Below, piece by piece: positions 10,094 to 22,714 of a DNA stretch of 63,555 nucleotides. Position numbers and translations under genes: made by a program. The notes beneath the pieces were generated by a model that saw nothing but the letters and a program-made list of their open reading frames with translations, made no database searches and was not told the DNA's origin. Position 1 is the stretch's first letter. Each line of letters begins with the position of its first letter. Location of the stretch: contig MU277707.1 of NCBI GenBank assembly GCA_022385805.1, positions 46,207 through 109,761 on the forward strand. The letters run 5' to 3'. Source of the stretch: Pilatotrama ljubarskyi (lineage: Eukaryota; Basidiomycota; Agaricomycetes; Polyporales; Polyporaceae).

Positions 10094-12449
10094 CTATGGA
10101 AAGGCGTCCCGCTTGTCCTCGAACCCCGAATGGACGCTCTCCACGATCTCGTCCGCCGACGCCGTCTCGCCCGTAATCACCGTCGTGAACTGCCACGCCC
10201 AACAAGGATCATCGTCAGGCTCGACTTCTAGAGAAAAAAACCCCGAGAAAACGCACCTCGATGTCGTGAGTTCCCGCGTCAGGGTCCGACGAGGACGGGT
10301 CGTACGAGCTGTTCGGGTCCGTCGAGAACGTCAGCGTCGGCGTCCGGAACGCGATCTTGCTCTGTACGCCGCCGCCGCCGCCGCCGCCGCCACCCCCTCC
10401 TGCGCCTCCACCGCCTGTGCGCCGGCGGCTGCGCGAGCCGTGCAGGGACCCGCGCGCGTTCAGGGTCGCAAGGAGCGAGTTCACGTATACTGTTGGTTGG
10501 GGTGGGGGAGGTGAGGTCAGATGGGGCATCTGGTCGAGAGAGAGAGGAAAAGGAGAAGAAAGGCGGGCGAGAGAGCGCGAGAGGGACGGGGGACGCACGT
10601 TTGCTGAGGACGAAGTAGAAGGCGAAGTAGATGAACTTGCTCGGCTGCGCGGCGTACTGGAACCGACCGAGACGGCGTCAACGTCAGCGTCCGTTGTACC
10701 GCGCAATCGAAGTGAAGGGAGCGGAGAGGGAGAGGGAGGAGAGGGCCGATGATGGACTGACCGAGACGAGGGCGCCGATCGCGCACATACTGGCAAGGGC
10801 ACGTCAATATTTTCACACTTCGTCGGTTCTGCAGCGAGCGCGGATGCGGCGAACGCACCTCGTGAGGAGCCCCGTGTTGATGCTATACGTGATCAGCACG
10901 CGGATGACCATGTCCGTCCTGAACCCAGATCACGCAACATCAGCGTTGGTCCCCTGCCGCCGGACAGCAAACGTAGAGCAGAGCGCGCACAGGAGAGCGG
11001 AACGCACCGTCGGATGCCGGTCTCGAAGCTGCGGAGGAGGACGCACTGCGCGAGCGCGACGATGAGGTCGACGGTCGCTTCGACGGAGAGCCCGAGGTAG
11101 AGGCTCCACTGTTCGCGCGCGAGCCGTCGGACCCGTCGGTGAGCAAGCACGGACGTGTGAGTGGGTGAAAGGAGAGGGGCGTACAGAGAAGTGGCTGATG
11201 TCGGCGTAGGACGGTATCGAGTATCTGCGTGGCAGGCAGGAGAGAGGGTGAGCGGAGCGGACGAGGGGCAAGGCGAACAGGGTGGGGCTGAACGGACAGT
11301 TTGACGGCGAAGTCTGAAGTGTTTCCGGTCAGCTTCGGGTCGCTGCGGGCGGGCGAAAGCGCTCGGAGGGACGCTCCACTCACATGTGGCATCCACTGCG
11401 GGGGAAGGGCGAGGGCGAGGGCGAGGGCGATGGAGACGCGACGGTCAGCCGCCATGCGCGCCTTGGTATGTGCATGTGCGCGCAACCTAACGCACCGAAT
11501 ATGACGACCGACAAGAACGCCTGAGAACCAAAACGAATTAGGACGGTGCGGGTGGATAAGCAGCTGAGACCGCGTACGATGATACCGGGCAGGATCCAGT
11601 TGTGTTTACTGACTGGCGGTCACAGCGTCAATATACACGCCCTGGAGGCGAGACTTGGCGAACTTACGCTTCCAGACGCGGTAGCCGAAGATGCTAGTCA
11701 GGGAGGTCAGGGCCTGGCTGTTACGGATCAAGGAATGAACGCCGAGGACACTTACCCGCGTACGATGGAGTTGCTGATATTCTATGCGAAGCGGGAAGAG
11801 ACACATAAACGGCGCCTGAAAAATGTGAGTGGAGGACTTACGGATACGATGATCATCGTCTAGCGAGACCGTTCTAGAGTAAGTGCCATGCCTGACGTCT
11901 GAACCTACCGTAGTAATGACGTACCGCTATGGGCCTGCAAGAGCCAGTCAATCGTTCAGCCAGTTTGGGCCTGTGCGGAGAGCACGCACCATATTGGTTG
12001 TTGGATCGCGAGGAGGTTCGTGAAGTTCGTGATGCAGTACCAGTACATCGCTGCGGTGATCAAGCCCGCATGTAGGCTGTCCAGAAGCCTGTGGAGATGA
12101 GCGTTTGAGCAAGTGCGCGAGGAGGGTGGGTAGGTACCAGAGTATCAAGACCTGGACAGAAGAAGGATCGACGTTCAAGCGGCCGTTGAAGCATGGGAAA
12201 GGGGTGGTTCACGCACGGATAGCCTCAGAGCGGTGGTATCTCTGTAGTGCCTGCGGTAGTACATGAATGCCTGGAGGGTGGTGATCCCGTAGAGGCTGGT
12301 GAAGCAAGGCGCCTTGTAAGACGAAAGGAGCCTCTGAGGATTTCCAAGGGCCGTGGGACGTACAGCGTGGTGACGAAATGGCCCATGAAAGCCGCCCCGA
12401 GGGTGTCGTCCAGACGTATCTGGCCTCTGGGTACTTGCGGGCCCTCCAT
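10094..12449 (-). CDS. DUF6534-type seven-helix membrane protein
   Basis: Multi-exon reverse-strand gene. The first exon (12449-12364) encodes MEGPQVPRGQ and LDDTLGAAFMGHFVTTL. Then follow LYGITTLQAFMYYRRH (12295-12217), a 14-nt exon VLILW (12152-12139), LLDSLHAGLITAAMYWYCIT (12088-11990), a 10-nt exon (11934-11925), an 18-nt exon TMIIVS (11859-11842), ALTSLTSIFGYRVWK, and further helices including WSLYLGLSVEATVDLIVALA, MVIRVLITYSINTGLLT and KFIYFAFYFVLSK. VYVNSLLATLNARGS is the typical end of the last helix. A Gly-rich cytoplasmic tail follows and the stop is at 10094-10096. The order of helices matches the fungal DUF6534 family, whose function is unknown. Several of the small exons are inferred from phase and family pattern only. 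Confidence 0.78.
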
Positions 12450-15400
12450 GATGCGCGGGCTGAGAGAGCCAGAAAGCAAGGATTGGAGCTGCGAGCACGG
12501 GCGGGCTCAGGGGCGAGCTGTGCGGGCGTGGGCAAGCATGGGCAGGGGAGCACCGCTGTGGGCAGCGAGCGAGTGGTTATAGCGGGGGACAGAGGGAGGG
12601 GACGGAGAGTGCACGCATCAAGCAGCTGCACATCCTTGCCCGTCCAACTCGCGAGCACCGAGCCTAGCGCCGGCGTCTACCACCAGGCGCCCGTGCCTGG
12701 AGAGGGCTGAGCCCGCCACCGCGCAGATCCCTCCACGACCACACACAGAACGTAGCAACGCACCATCTCGTTCATCTGTCGTGCCCGCATCTCTCTGTCC
12801 CCGCGCCCACCCTGGCCAAGGTTCGCCAGCCCGGCCTGTCTGTAGATCTGCGAACAAACTCAACGTCAACCGCCGCGTGATTGATATGTCAGAGCCCCCG
12901 TCCATCCGCACCCGGCGGCACACGCAGCTCGCCCGCGCAATCCGCATCGGTGAGCACACTTTCTCATCCTACTGCTTTGCTATCCCTGTCCTGCTCCTCG
13001 GCTGCTGCTTTGGGGCAGAGCTCTCAGAGGGCGACGGTGGGTTATGCAACCTTGTTGACGCTTGTGGGACTTTCCGCCTCGGTGGTCACGCTGTACCCTG
13101 TCATGGTGCCGCCGGCTTGGCGTATCGGTCGTCGGGATCTATAGAACGCGCGTTGACAGCGTGTTCATCGATTCATCTGCGAGCTGCGAAAGAGGACTCG
13201 TCCTCGCCGTCGTCGTCATCCGGCGGCACACGCACGACGAGGTCCCGGTGAGTAGCAGTCCATTTGCGAGTACTACGCTTACGGGATACGGGCAACTTCC
13301 TCGCGAGGTGTACAGCCCCCCCCGTAACTCGATAATCATACACCGCTTCGATCCGCGGCGTACGGCGTGCTGATGCTCGGGTCCTTCGGGCAGCATTTTT
13401 GAACTCTCCGTGGACGAACCGGGCACTAGCCTACAGGCCGGCTTGTTCGACCATCTGCGACGCTGTCCAGACCCGTGCAGACGCGTCGGGAAGCTGCTTA
13501 CTGTGACGTGCCCCTGTTGGCGTCCTGGTATGTCTGGTCTGCTCGTTCTGTCTGAGTACGTCGTGCGAGTGCGTCTTCGACGTTCAGAGATACGACGGTA
13601 CGCTTTACGTCTGTAAAGTGTCGTGCAGGGCAGTGAGTCACTCACAACGCAGATGCACCGCCCCGCCGCATCCATGAATAAAACCGGGACCCTCCTCAGA
13701 GTAAGTGTCATAAATGCAGTTGTATTACTCCGAGAATCCAGGCTCGCGTTCTCGGAGCGCATCGCCCCACGTATAGCGCACTTTTAGTGGGTCAGGACTC
13801 AGGACATCGTGGTGCGGCCATCTCTCATCCTTTGCATCCGTTTGTCCTCCAGCGGAACTCGGCGCGTCGCAGCCTCGAACTTCCTCCTCGAACATGCCGA
13901 GCGCGTCTCATCCGTTCTCGGATGGACGGCTCCTTCGACTACGTCCGCCATTCCACAGCGGACCCGAAGAGCCTCCATCTGCAGTATTCCTGGCAGGAGG
14001 CCCGAACACGCCAACCTACCCAGCTACGGCAACGGCGACGGCGACGGCGTCCCTGCGGCGAAACAGCGTCTCGCGTACTTTGCAGCCACAACCCCCATCT
14101 GTGGCTACGACGCTTCCTCCCGCTGCCACAACGCCGTTTTGAACTCTATCGACGCCGCCAACGCGCCTTCTCTCCGCTCGCATTGGTGGGTTCCCTGTCC
14201 TCGGACGATGACTCGGTCGTCGATGACGCGGACAGGCTGGCTGCTCGGGGCGCGGGACTGAGCCGACTTGCGGTATGATGCATCCTCATGTTCCAAGCTG
14301 GCGGGGATACGCCTCATACTGGGGTGCGTACGTACGTGCGTACAGTGGCGCCGTAACAGAGGTGGCTCAAGGACACTGGGATACCAAACTGATCCCCTGC
14401 TTTGGCGAGCGGACTGCTCCTCGCGAGGCTCGGCAGAGCCGAACGGGAGCGTCTTTGTTTACGATCAGGCGGTGCGTCGCGTCGAGTCCGTTTCTTCGCT
14501 CCATAGACGGGAATACTGTATAGCTGACTTGTCCGCCGCCGGAGCGTGTCTCAGGGCTGTGCCCTCATCGCGGTAGGGTCGATGGTCTGCTCTCGACTTG
14601 ACCCTGTCAGGGCTATCGCATTACCCAACTAGCATAGTAGCCTCCTTGCTTGGAGCCCCGCTCGTAGCTCGGACGACCTGCAGGGCGAGTTGTCGCCCGG
14701 TCACTCCTTCGAAAACGGCAACTAGCGTGCGGGTCCTGCGCGCGCCCATTCAGTCAGTTAGTATATCGAGCATAGTGCGCTTCTCACACACACGGCAGCT
14801 TCCCGACGTCGACTCGAAACCTTCGCATACGCACCCTAGCTGAGGTGTCTCAATGTGCACGTCAGGTAAACTCGTGCCGACGCGGGGCGGCACCACCGAA
14901 CCGAGCCGGATGCATCGAGAGCGCGCGGCGCTCTATAGACGGGCCAGGTGTATGTACTGCCGACGGAGTCCTGCAAAGCGGCCCACATCCAGGTATCAGC
15001 ACTTGTTTTTTCTCCGGATGGAGACCGGTCCCGGGAACCACTGCTGCTTCAGGGTACCTGGGATGGTGCACGGTCCGTTGTGGCTGTCATGACGTTGACG
15101 GGATATGTACTCGGTGCGTACACGGTAGCTCGATGCTCAGCGCTCGGCGTGCACCTGTCAGACTCTAATCTGATTTTCGATCAGCGTCCGAGCGCTGGCC
15201 TCATGTGCAGTGGTGTGGAAAACATGTTGTGGTGTCGGATTGGTGGCGCCGTCAAGGCGACCGGTGACTCTCAGTGCGAGGTTCATGGGCCCGGAAAGAC
15301 CGCGCGGCGCCCGGATGGCTTGAGCGAGTCTGGAGACTTTGCGACGCTGGGCAAGCATATCCCTTGCTCCCCGTGAATGCTGTAATCGCAGCCAATTTCG

Positions 15401-15816
15401 CGTCAAGACGACCTCGTGTAGCCAAGTTCTCAAGCGACGAGCTGTTTTGCGTAGCAACGCAAGCCCATCTAACGTTCGGGCAGAGCATTCAGCGAGTGCG
15501 GCTGCGCTCCTCGAGAGGGACTCACGTTCGAACCAACTCGGAACGCCCCCGACGCACCGAAGTGTCCAAGCCGCCTGTTGACTCGTTCTCACCTGTCGCC
15601 CAGAACCATCCCCTGCAATGCACGCACCTCCATGTACTGCAAATATTGTTGTGTCGAGTTGCCTTACTATGATGTCACTCTGGCCAAGCGTTGTACGCGA
15701 CCACCACTCTACTGCAACTCTAGTTAGCACCTCGTCAATATGCGCCGGCAATTCTGTTTGATGGCAGCGTACATGTACAAGAGTTGGGCGCACGTTCTAC
15801 ACATACATACATCGGC
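12450..15816. other. Long stretch with no firmly supported gene
   Basis: About 3.4 kb between the DUF6534 gene and the nucleotidase. Possible pieces are an exon starting ATG at 12886 (MSEPPSIRTRRHTQLARAIR) followed by a GTGAGC donor, and a hydrophobic segment at about 13035-13125 (GYATLLTLVGLSASVVTLYP); I could not join them in phase. Longer frames at 13769-14280 and 14948-15376 (+) and about 15158-15790 (-) have no recognisable domains or splice pattern. A degenerate membrane-protein gene is possible but unproven. Confidence 0.3.
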
Positions 15817-17017
15817 CTACGCTCTAGCAGCCGCGTCCTCCTCTGCCTTTGCCTGCATGACCGCAGCGATCACCTTATCGTGCACATCCTTGCCCGCCGC
15901 AACGACGCCGTAGTTCTCCCCCAGCGTCCTCCCCAGCCCAAAGTCGAGCGGCTTCCCGCGCCCGTCCGTGATCACGCCGCCCGCTTCCTCGACGAGGACC
16001 GAGCCCGGCGCGTGGTCCCAGATCTTCTCCTTGTACCCCGTGCCGGTCGGCATGCGCAGGTACACCGCGCCGTCCCCGCGCGCGAGCGCGCCGTACTTGG
16101 CTTGGCTGTCCATGCGCGTCGGCGGGCGCGTCACGCCCAGGATCTGCGCGACGCGCTCGTTGAAGCTCAGCTTCGCGTGCGCCTTCTCGACGCTCTCGAG
16201 GAAGTTGAGCGTCTCGGGCGTCGTGCGCGGGATCGTCAGCCGCGTCGCGGCGCCGGAGAAGGGGTTGTCCAGGGGAAGCTGGTACGCGCCCTGCCCGCGC
16301 ACGGCGACGAAGAGGCAGCCGCGCGGGCCGGAGGGGTCCGATGTCGAGACGGGGAGGTTGGGGCAGCCGATAACGCCGAGCTCGACGCGGGCGTCGACGA
16401 TGAGCGCGAGGCAGACGGCGTACTGCTCTCCGCGGAGGAAGCCCTTCGTGCCGTCGATCGGGTCTAGCGTCCAGAATCCTAGCATACAGCCAGTCAGATT
16501 CGCGGGGGGTGCAGGGGGGATGAGAGAGAAAGGGAGACGCACGTCCTGTCCTCCCGCCGTCGTAGTTCCCGCGGTCGATCGCATCCAGCAGCTCATCGGC
16601 CGTGCGCCCCTGGCTGGGCCCCAGCCCCCAGTCCTCCTTCTCGCCCTCGACGAGCGGCGCGATGAGCGTGTCGTTCGCGAGCTGGACGATGCGCTCTCGC
16701 AGAGCTCTGGCGGACTCTTGTCGCAGATCGTCCGCGTCCTCTTCGCCGACGATGGGGTCTTGAGGGAATGTTCGCCCGAGGATGGTGTTGATGACCGCTT
16801 GTGCGGAGTAGTCGCCCACTGATCACGACCATCCGTCGACATCGACGCGCTACCGACGCTGAGAGGCAAGTGCGCACGTACCGGTAACGGGGCTCTTGTC
16901 GTCCTTGGTGAGCGTCTCCTGCTTGACGAGCTTGTTGAACACGGACGCGGTGAGGACGCACGCGCGGCGCACGGCGGCGACGGCGACCTGCTTTTCAGCG
17001 GCGTAGGTGGCAGACAT
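15817..17017 (-). CDS. 3'(2'),5'-bisphosphate nucleotidase (HAL2/MET22 family)
   Basis: Removes the 3'-phosphate from adenosine 3',5'-bisphosphate, a by-product of sulfate assimilation; in yeast the enzyme is the salt-sensitive target Hal2/Met22. Three exons, 17017-16882, 16818-16543 and 16478-15817, with consistent phases, give 357 residues, the usual family length. Visible motifs are DKSPVTVGDYSAQA rebuilt across intron 1, GEEDADDL, WTLDPIDGTKGFLRG (metal-binding DPIDGT of the inositol-monophosphatase superfamily) rebuilt across intron 2, and WDHAPGSVLVEEAGG near the end. Start ATG is at 17017-17015 (MSATYAAEKQVAVAAVRRA). It is transcribed away from F-box gene 1 across a 585-bp spacer. This appears to be an intact housekeeping gene. 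Confidence 0.95.
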
Positions 17018-17602
17018 GGAGCAGGCGAGGATGGAGGCTGTTTACCGGCGTTGCTGCAGTCAGCGCGGGTTTTAAGGTGCGGAGCAGCATGGGCAGGGAC
17101 CGTTGCGGGCGAGTGGGGAGTCGCGCGTTGCGTCGTCCTCCGACAGGCTCCAACCACGACGTCGCGCTTTCAAACGGCGTTCCCTCGTCCAGCCACAGGA
17201 TCGCTCAGCATTCCAAATTCACGACGCAGGTCACGCTGCAGTATCCGAGGAATACATCAGAGACGGGTCGAAAAACAGTGGCAGGCGGCGTTGTCGAACG
17301 AGGGCCCTCCGATTGCAATATAGCGCCCACCAAGTAAGTACACTTGTTATGATCTACTTATCCGAGCTACCGTACATATACGCTCAGCAATACAGCAGTA
17401 GTAAACTGCACATTCATGCTACTTACTTACCGTACTGCAGACTGATGTCATCGCCAACCGCGCGCTTGTCTCTGTCTGCAACCACCACAACCTCGGACCC
17501 AACGCATTCTCCGTGTTCCTTTTCCATTTAGTCACATATTTTAATACCCTTCGTTTGTCGCCCCCCTAGCGTACTCAAGAACTTAATCAAATTGCGCGCA
17601 AC
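17018..17602. promoter_or_regulatory. Divergent spacer between nucleotidase and F-box 1
   Basis: 585 bp separate two genes transcribed away from each other, so both promoters should be here. I see no clear TATA box; the half nearer F-box 1 is AT-richer. Confidence 0.4.
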
Positions 17603-19306
17603 ATGGTGGAGACGCGCCGGAAGGCGCACACGAAAGCGGCCTACGAGGTGAGCGGGCTCGGTTACACTGTACGTCGGCGACCACTCACGTCTGCAGCATG
17701 AATACATCCTCAGACTCCCGTCAGAGCTGCTCCGAATGATAGTTGAATGTCTCGAGGACGAAGACCGATCCTGGCTCGCGTCTCTCGCAACACTCTCCAA
17801 GACGTTGATGCCCGAGGTAGAGGCAGTCCTCTACAGAGACATCGAGGTCGGCAAGTGCAGGAATGCCTCCATCGCCTGTCGCTCTGTCGTCAAGAGACCA
17901 CATCGTGCAGTTGCCGTGCGGAAACTCTGTATATCGCTGCGCGGGGGAACGAGCATCAAGCAGCACCTCAAGCGCGCCCTGCAAGCCCTCCCGAACGTAT
18001 TCAGGCTCGAACTCGTGGTCGACGACCCCTCACTCTTCGAATTCTTGCTCGACGTGCCCTTCCGCCTCCAGGTGTTCATTGCCGGCGGCGAATGCTACCC
18101 GGAGTGCTTCGAGGACATCCTCGCTAGTCAGCCGTCCATCGAGTTCCTCTCCCTCGTGTTCGTCGGGGCGGGCACCGAACGCACGCGCCGCGAGATCTCG
18201 CGGCCGGACATCCTACCCAACCTTCGGAGCCTCTCCGTCGCCGCCGTACGCTATCCGTTCTCGCTCATCAAGCGCGCGTTCCCGATCACGCACCTGTCTC
18301 TGAGCAGGGCGCGCCATGACGACCTCGCGCACGCGATGAAGCTCTTCGGGGGCACACTGCGATCGCTCACCGCGCTGCGCTTCCTGGACAGCGCGTGCAC
18401 CGACGCTTGCTACTGGCCGACGTCGATCTTTCGAAACGCGCACCTCCCGCAGCTGCGGTATGTCGACGTGACGGATTTCTACGACCCGACCACCGACGTA
18501 CGCATGTCCCTCGTCCCTCCGTGGCATTTCTGAGCGGTTCCACTTACCTTGTCTTCGCCGCGCAGCTCTTCGGCCATACGGATGATATCGTCTTCCCTGG
18601 CCTCGGGCAGGCCTGTCCTGCGCTCAAGACCCTCATCTGGGGCGTCGACGGCGTAGTGATGGACGACCTCTACATGGGCACACTCGAGGTGCTCGACCCG
18701 GACGCGACGCCCATGGAGCAGTACGCGCGGACGATCTTCGACGCGCTGCCCGCGCTCCAGCGGTTCGTGGTGTACGATACGGAGGAGATGGCGCGCGGGG
18801 CGCGGTGGGAGCCGTACGGGGAGGTGTTCAGGCGCGCGGAGGACAAGTCGGTGAGCGGGCCGGATACTCAGCTCATTGATTTTTTGGGGTGGAAGGGGGA
18901 GAGTCTGGCAGAAGCAAAGTGGTGGGTGGCGGCTGGCTGCGTCGGTCGCGATGTTGTGAGGCTTGCAGCTGACGCGTTGTCTTGTCCTACGCCAGATATA
19001 CTAGCTGCGTGTCCTGTTACACGGCGGATTTCTTGCGCCTGTTCATCGGCATTTTCACCGTTCACTTCGCCATGGTCTCGAAGACCTTTCGTCAGCTACG
19101 TATGCATAGACCGGCACTGCAACTTTCCGGCTGAGGATCTAGGACTCAAGACCCCCTTTGACAGCCTCTCAGATGTGTCCGTTCGCCTAAAATATGTGTA
19201 CAATTACCCTATGAAGCGAAGAATATCCCAAGATACTTTCGTCCGACGGCAGTCACATAGCAGCATGACCTCATACGGCTCGGCCGCGGGGGCGACCCGT
19301 CAGTGA
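17603..19306 (+). CDS. F-box/LRR-like protein 1
   Basis: Exons 17603-17647, 17697-18497 and 18566-19306, all phase 0, about 528 residues. After a basic 15-residue leader (MVETRRKAHTKAAYE) comes an F-box: LRLPSELLRMIVECLED, then WLASLATLSKTLMPEVE. The following 350 residues are a degenerate leucine-rich region (DDPSLFEFLLDVPFRLQVF, LPNLRSLSVAAVR, FPGLGQACPALKTLIWGVD). F-box proteins usually bind Skp1 and recruit substrates to an SCF ubiquitin ligase. F-box 2 and F-box 3 share its plan, including the first intron and the conserved VVKRPHR stretch in F-box 2. The last 120 or so residues after DFLGWKGESL are not seen in the paralogues and may be read-through of a lost stop or intron. Substrate unknown. 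Confidence 0.8.
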
Positions 19307-19758
19307 GCCCGCGCGAACTCCGAATGCTCCGGGATCCAGGAGAGCAACAAGTTGAAGAAAGCAATCCATTCTTGCATTGATACAGACGCCTGCCCTGTGC
19401 AACGTCCTAGGTCCTCCCTAGTCTCCCCTAGGCAGACGTCGCGAAGTGCAAGCACAAAGGTCCTCCCTAGGCGTGCGGCCTGAAGCCTGCATTCGAAGAA
19501 TTGAGAAGGGGCAGGAAAATATGGTCACGTGATGACGCTGTGCAAGCGACGCGCACGCAGTCGCGTCGACGTCATCTGGGGTACAGTAGTGGGAAAGCGT
19601 CTCTCCTCTGTCCTAGGCTGTAGCACCACCACCGTCGTCACTACTCGTCATACAACACATTCCAACCCGTGTCTGTCATCGCTATAAGAGTCTTCAGTAT
19701 GTCATGATTGGGGCGTACTTGGTTCCACACTGAATGTGCTTTTATCGCAGCGGGAATC
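19307..19758. other. Spacer with repeated CCTAGG motifs
   Basis: Spacer between tandem F-box genes. CCTAGG or close variants occur several times at about 19405-19470 and 19613. No gene seen. Confidence 0.35.
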
Positions 19759-21140
19759 ATGGCACGGACCCGGCGTCGGGAAGCTGCCAGCCAGCCTGAC
19801 GCTCTACCAATGGTGAGAGGTTTCTCCCGTGAGCACATATTTATCTGCGCCACTGAAGCATCCAACCACGCAGCGGGCTCGGATCCTGGAACTCCCGCCG
19901 GAGATCTTGACAATGGTTTTCGACCATTTGCCGCGAACTGATCCTGCTTGGCTCACCTCTCTGGCAACCACATGCAGGGTACTCCAGCCCGCAGCCGAAG
20001 CGCTCCTGTACAGGGACGTCATTCTCTTCTCGTCTCCAGCCGCCAGCCACTTCTGTCGCTCGGTCGTAAAGAGGCCACACCGTGGTCCTGCCGTGCACAA
20101 GCTCAGCATATTTCTCAGGCGTGTCAGCGGTGCGGCTCTGAGGAAGAGCTTCGGTCAGGCGGTACGAGTTCTGATCAACCTGAAGCTCTTGGAGCTTGAC
20201 GTCCGGGATCCCTCACTGTTCGAGCCGTTGGTCGACGTGCCGTTCCGCCTCCGCTCACTCACGGCCGGAGGCAGATTTTCGCCGTCTGTCTTGGAAGCTG
20301 CTCTGGCTAGCCAGGCATCCCTGGAATACCTCTGCCTTGAGTTTCCGGAGCCTACTGGGGAGAGTGCCTCGGGCCCCTCTCACGCGATAGGTCGCTCAGA
20401 CATCCTTCCGAAACTGCGTACGCTTCACGTCGCGGGCGCGTACGAGTTGGATGCCCCGTTGCGCTCGCTCGTCAGCTACTCCTACCCTATCGCGCACCTG
20501 CAGTTGAGCGGAAGACACGAGGATATCGTGTACGCTCTGAAGCTCTTTGGGAACACGTTGGTCACCGCCATGCTGGACCGCTACATCGATGCCAAGACTG
20601 GGCAACGGAACCACTGGGCGACCTCAGTGTTACGGAATGCACACTTAATCAAACTCGAGCATCTAGAGCTGAGAGACTTCTGCATGCCCGGTCGCTACGT
20701 TCGTCCTTCGTTTGCCTTCTCCGTCGCTGCATTCATTCACAAAATCCGTCACACAGCCCTCCCTCGACTCAAGAGACATGACTGTATCCGGGCTCGGGAA
20801 GGCATGCCCTGCGCTCAAGACGTTCCTGTGGTGGGTGGACGACATCACGATGAGAATCCTCTTCTCCCCACCCCGGGATAACCGAGGGAACGACACGGTC
20901 ATAGCGCAATTTGCGCACAAGCTCTTCCGGTGCGTACCAGCACTCGAGCGCTTTGGGGTGCACGACATGGAGGACCCCGAGCGCGGGCCAGACTTGTTGC
21001 GCTGTGCGGAGATCTTCGAGCGCGCGGAAGACGGGTCGGTCAAGGGGCCTGAGTACGGTTCAGTGGATATGCATGGAATTGACTTGTATCGTGTTGGCGG
21101 ATGTGAAGGTGAGTACGGCGTTTCGGCGCTCTCGTCGTAG
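19759..21140 (+). CDS. F-box/LRR-like protein 2
   Basis: Exons 19759-19812, 19874-20698 and 20757-21140, all phase 0, about 420 residues. A short basic leader (MARTRRREAASQPDALPM) precedes the F-box LELPPEILTMVFDHLP with WLTSLATTCRVLQPAAEALL. Then come degenerate leucine-rich repeats (LKLLELDVRDPSLFEPLVD, LPKLRTLHVAGA, IAHLQLSGRHEDIVYALKL) and the C-terminal SGLGKACPALKTFLWWVDD and CVPALERFGVHDME. The second intron begins with a weak donor (GTTCGT), chosen because it keeps phase and matches F-box 1. It is a tandem paralogue of F-box 1, in the same orientation. The role is inferred as an SCF adaptor; substrate unknown. Confidence 0.8.
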
Positions 21141-22714
21141 TAGGTCTTGCTCACTATCGGCCATATGCAGCGGTATCGGAATCGGAATCGGAATCGGACT
21201 CGGACTGCCTTCATCGCACCCGTGTCGGGGAATTTGAGCGACAAGCGTCCTCGTCGAGGGCGTTGTGACAGTAGCGTTTAACTGGAGTCGTACGTGCGTG
21301 CACTTTTCCTTACCTTTGAACCGGTCCACTTATCACTGAGTAGGTCGCATGTCAGCTCTTGTCCTGAGTTGCGCTTCACTTGTTTGTGGCTGCTCCCTCG
21401 CCCTTGCTGTCATATTCAACATGTACGATAGATTTCGTTCATGATCTCTGCTCAGAAACAATGCAAACCGCCGTCGCGATGATATCGCATGGACACTCGC
21501 ATTGACCACCTCCGAGCGGCCTCTACAGTATCCCTCCCAATTGGACTACCGCGTCGAACCACAGAATCTGCCAAACGAGACAGACACTCTCCGGCACAGC
21601 CACTGTTTCCGGTCGTCCGCGGGGGCCGTCGCCCCTTCTCAATGCCGCCCAGCTTCGCACCAGTACCGGCTCTACCGAGTGTCGTTCATTTTGCGCCATC
21701 TTTCGGCTATGTCAGTCGAATAGAATGTCTGTACGTTCGTCTATCCTTGAATGAGGGAATGCGGCCGCGGCGAGACACAGCTGAGTACAGTTCGCCGGCG
21801 GACTCGGGAGGTATCGTCATGCTGCCTTCCAGGCACGTCGTGCGTTCTCACGTCGTGGCAAAGTTCGACTGCTGGGCGTATTCGCTATCCATATCAGCTT
21901 CGGAACGGGGGCGCATCACTGATTACTGCTGTCGATCGAATGAGCTGCGCGGCTTTCAAAGGACATAGCTAGGTTCGTCGTCCGTTCGTCACTCTCCACA
22001 GTGCTTCGCGATGAGCTCTTTTTCGCGGACTTGATGGCGCCATCCAACTGCCCATTGTGCTTGAACCCCGCTGATAGATATGGCAGCACGATATACTCAT
22101 GATGCCCTCTATATCTGCCACCCGTCTACCACGCGTGGAACCATCGCTCCAATGCAAGCGGATTCGTCCAATTCATGGGCAAGCCGCTGGAGTTCTCGAG
22201 CTGCCTGTCCGACTTCGACGAGTCCCACTGTGTCATTGGTGTAAACGGCGGTAACGATGCATATGAGAAGGAAAGTGCCGATGATGATGTAGTGGCGACG
22301 GAGTCGCTCCCAGCCGGTGTAAAGGTGTCTGAGGTGTATCTTCTTCTTCTATAGTATAGAAGCTCAGTCCCCGATTTGGAAGGCCTTCCGCTTTTGGTAG
22401 CCACTTCCGTTTTAGGAGACGCCGACCACTCCTCGCGCCGTTTCCTGTCTCCTGTTGTCGTAGATATTCGCAGAATCTTACGGGGCTGGCCCCATTGGTT
22501 AGCTGCACACTTGCGGGCGTGAACCCGTTGGCCAGATGCCGATACTCAGTACTCATTGCTCACTGCCAAGGGTGAGCGCCAATTGAATAGGCGCCCAGAA
22601 CTCCGGTCGGGCACACGCTGCTCCTGCCGCCTCTCTCTCCGGAATCCGCCTCCCAAATTACATGGTATATTCTGGCTGCAAAATCAACGCCTTGCAAGAT
22701 TTGTGCGGGTTAAG
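21141..22714. other. Spacer with a duplicated block and a possible exon
   Basis: A hydrophobic reading starting ATG at about 21350 (MSALVLSCASLVCGCSLALA) could be a signal-peptide or membrane exon, but I could not extend it. About 21835-22135 contains a block also found near 58455-58625. Otherwise no supported gene. Confidence 0.3.
21835..22135 (+). repeat. Dispersed repeat, copy 1
   Basis: The same sequence, with gaps, appears at 58455-58625: TTCTCACGTCGT, then AGTTCGACTGCTGGGCG, TATTCGCTATC and ATATCAGCTTCGGAAC, and about 150 bp later CCCGTCTACCACG. The second copy has GGTTCGACTCC, which resembles an RNA polymerase III B box. It may be a short retroelement; no coding frame is conserved. 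Confidence 0.45.

Noticed and set aside
11752..11812. Extra exon of the DUF6534 gene (GCGCCGTTTATG…)
   Set aside because: Phases would allow it, but the encoded segment breaks the helix pattern of the family; skipping it joins TMIIVS to ALTSLTSIFGYRVWK as expected.
15158..15790. Reverse frame of about 210 codons
   Set aside because: It lacks an ATG at its upstream end, is Arg/Ser-rich without domain features, and shows no splice-consistent partner.
15968..16822. Long frame opposite the nucleotidase gene
   Set aside because: Shadow of a GC-rich coding exon; the reverse strand carries the complete catalytic motifs and splice sites.
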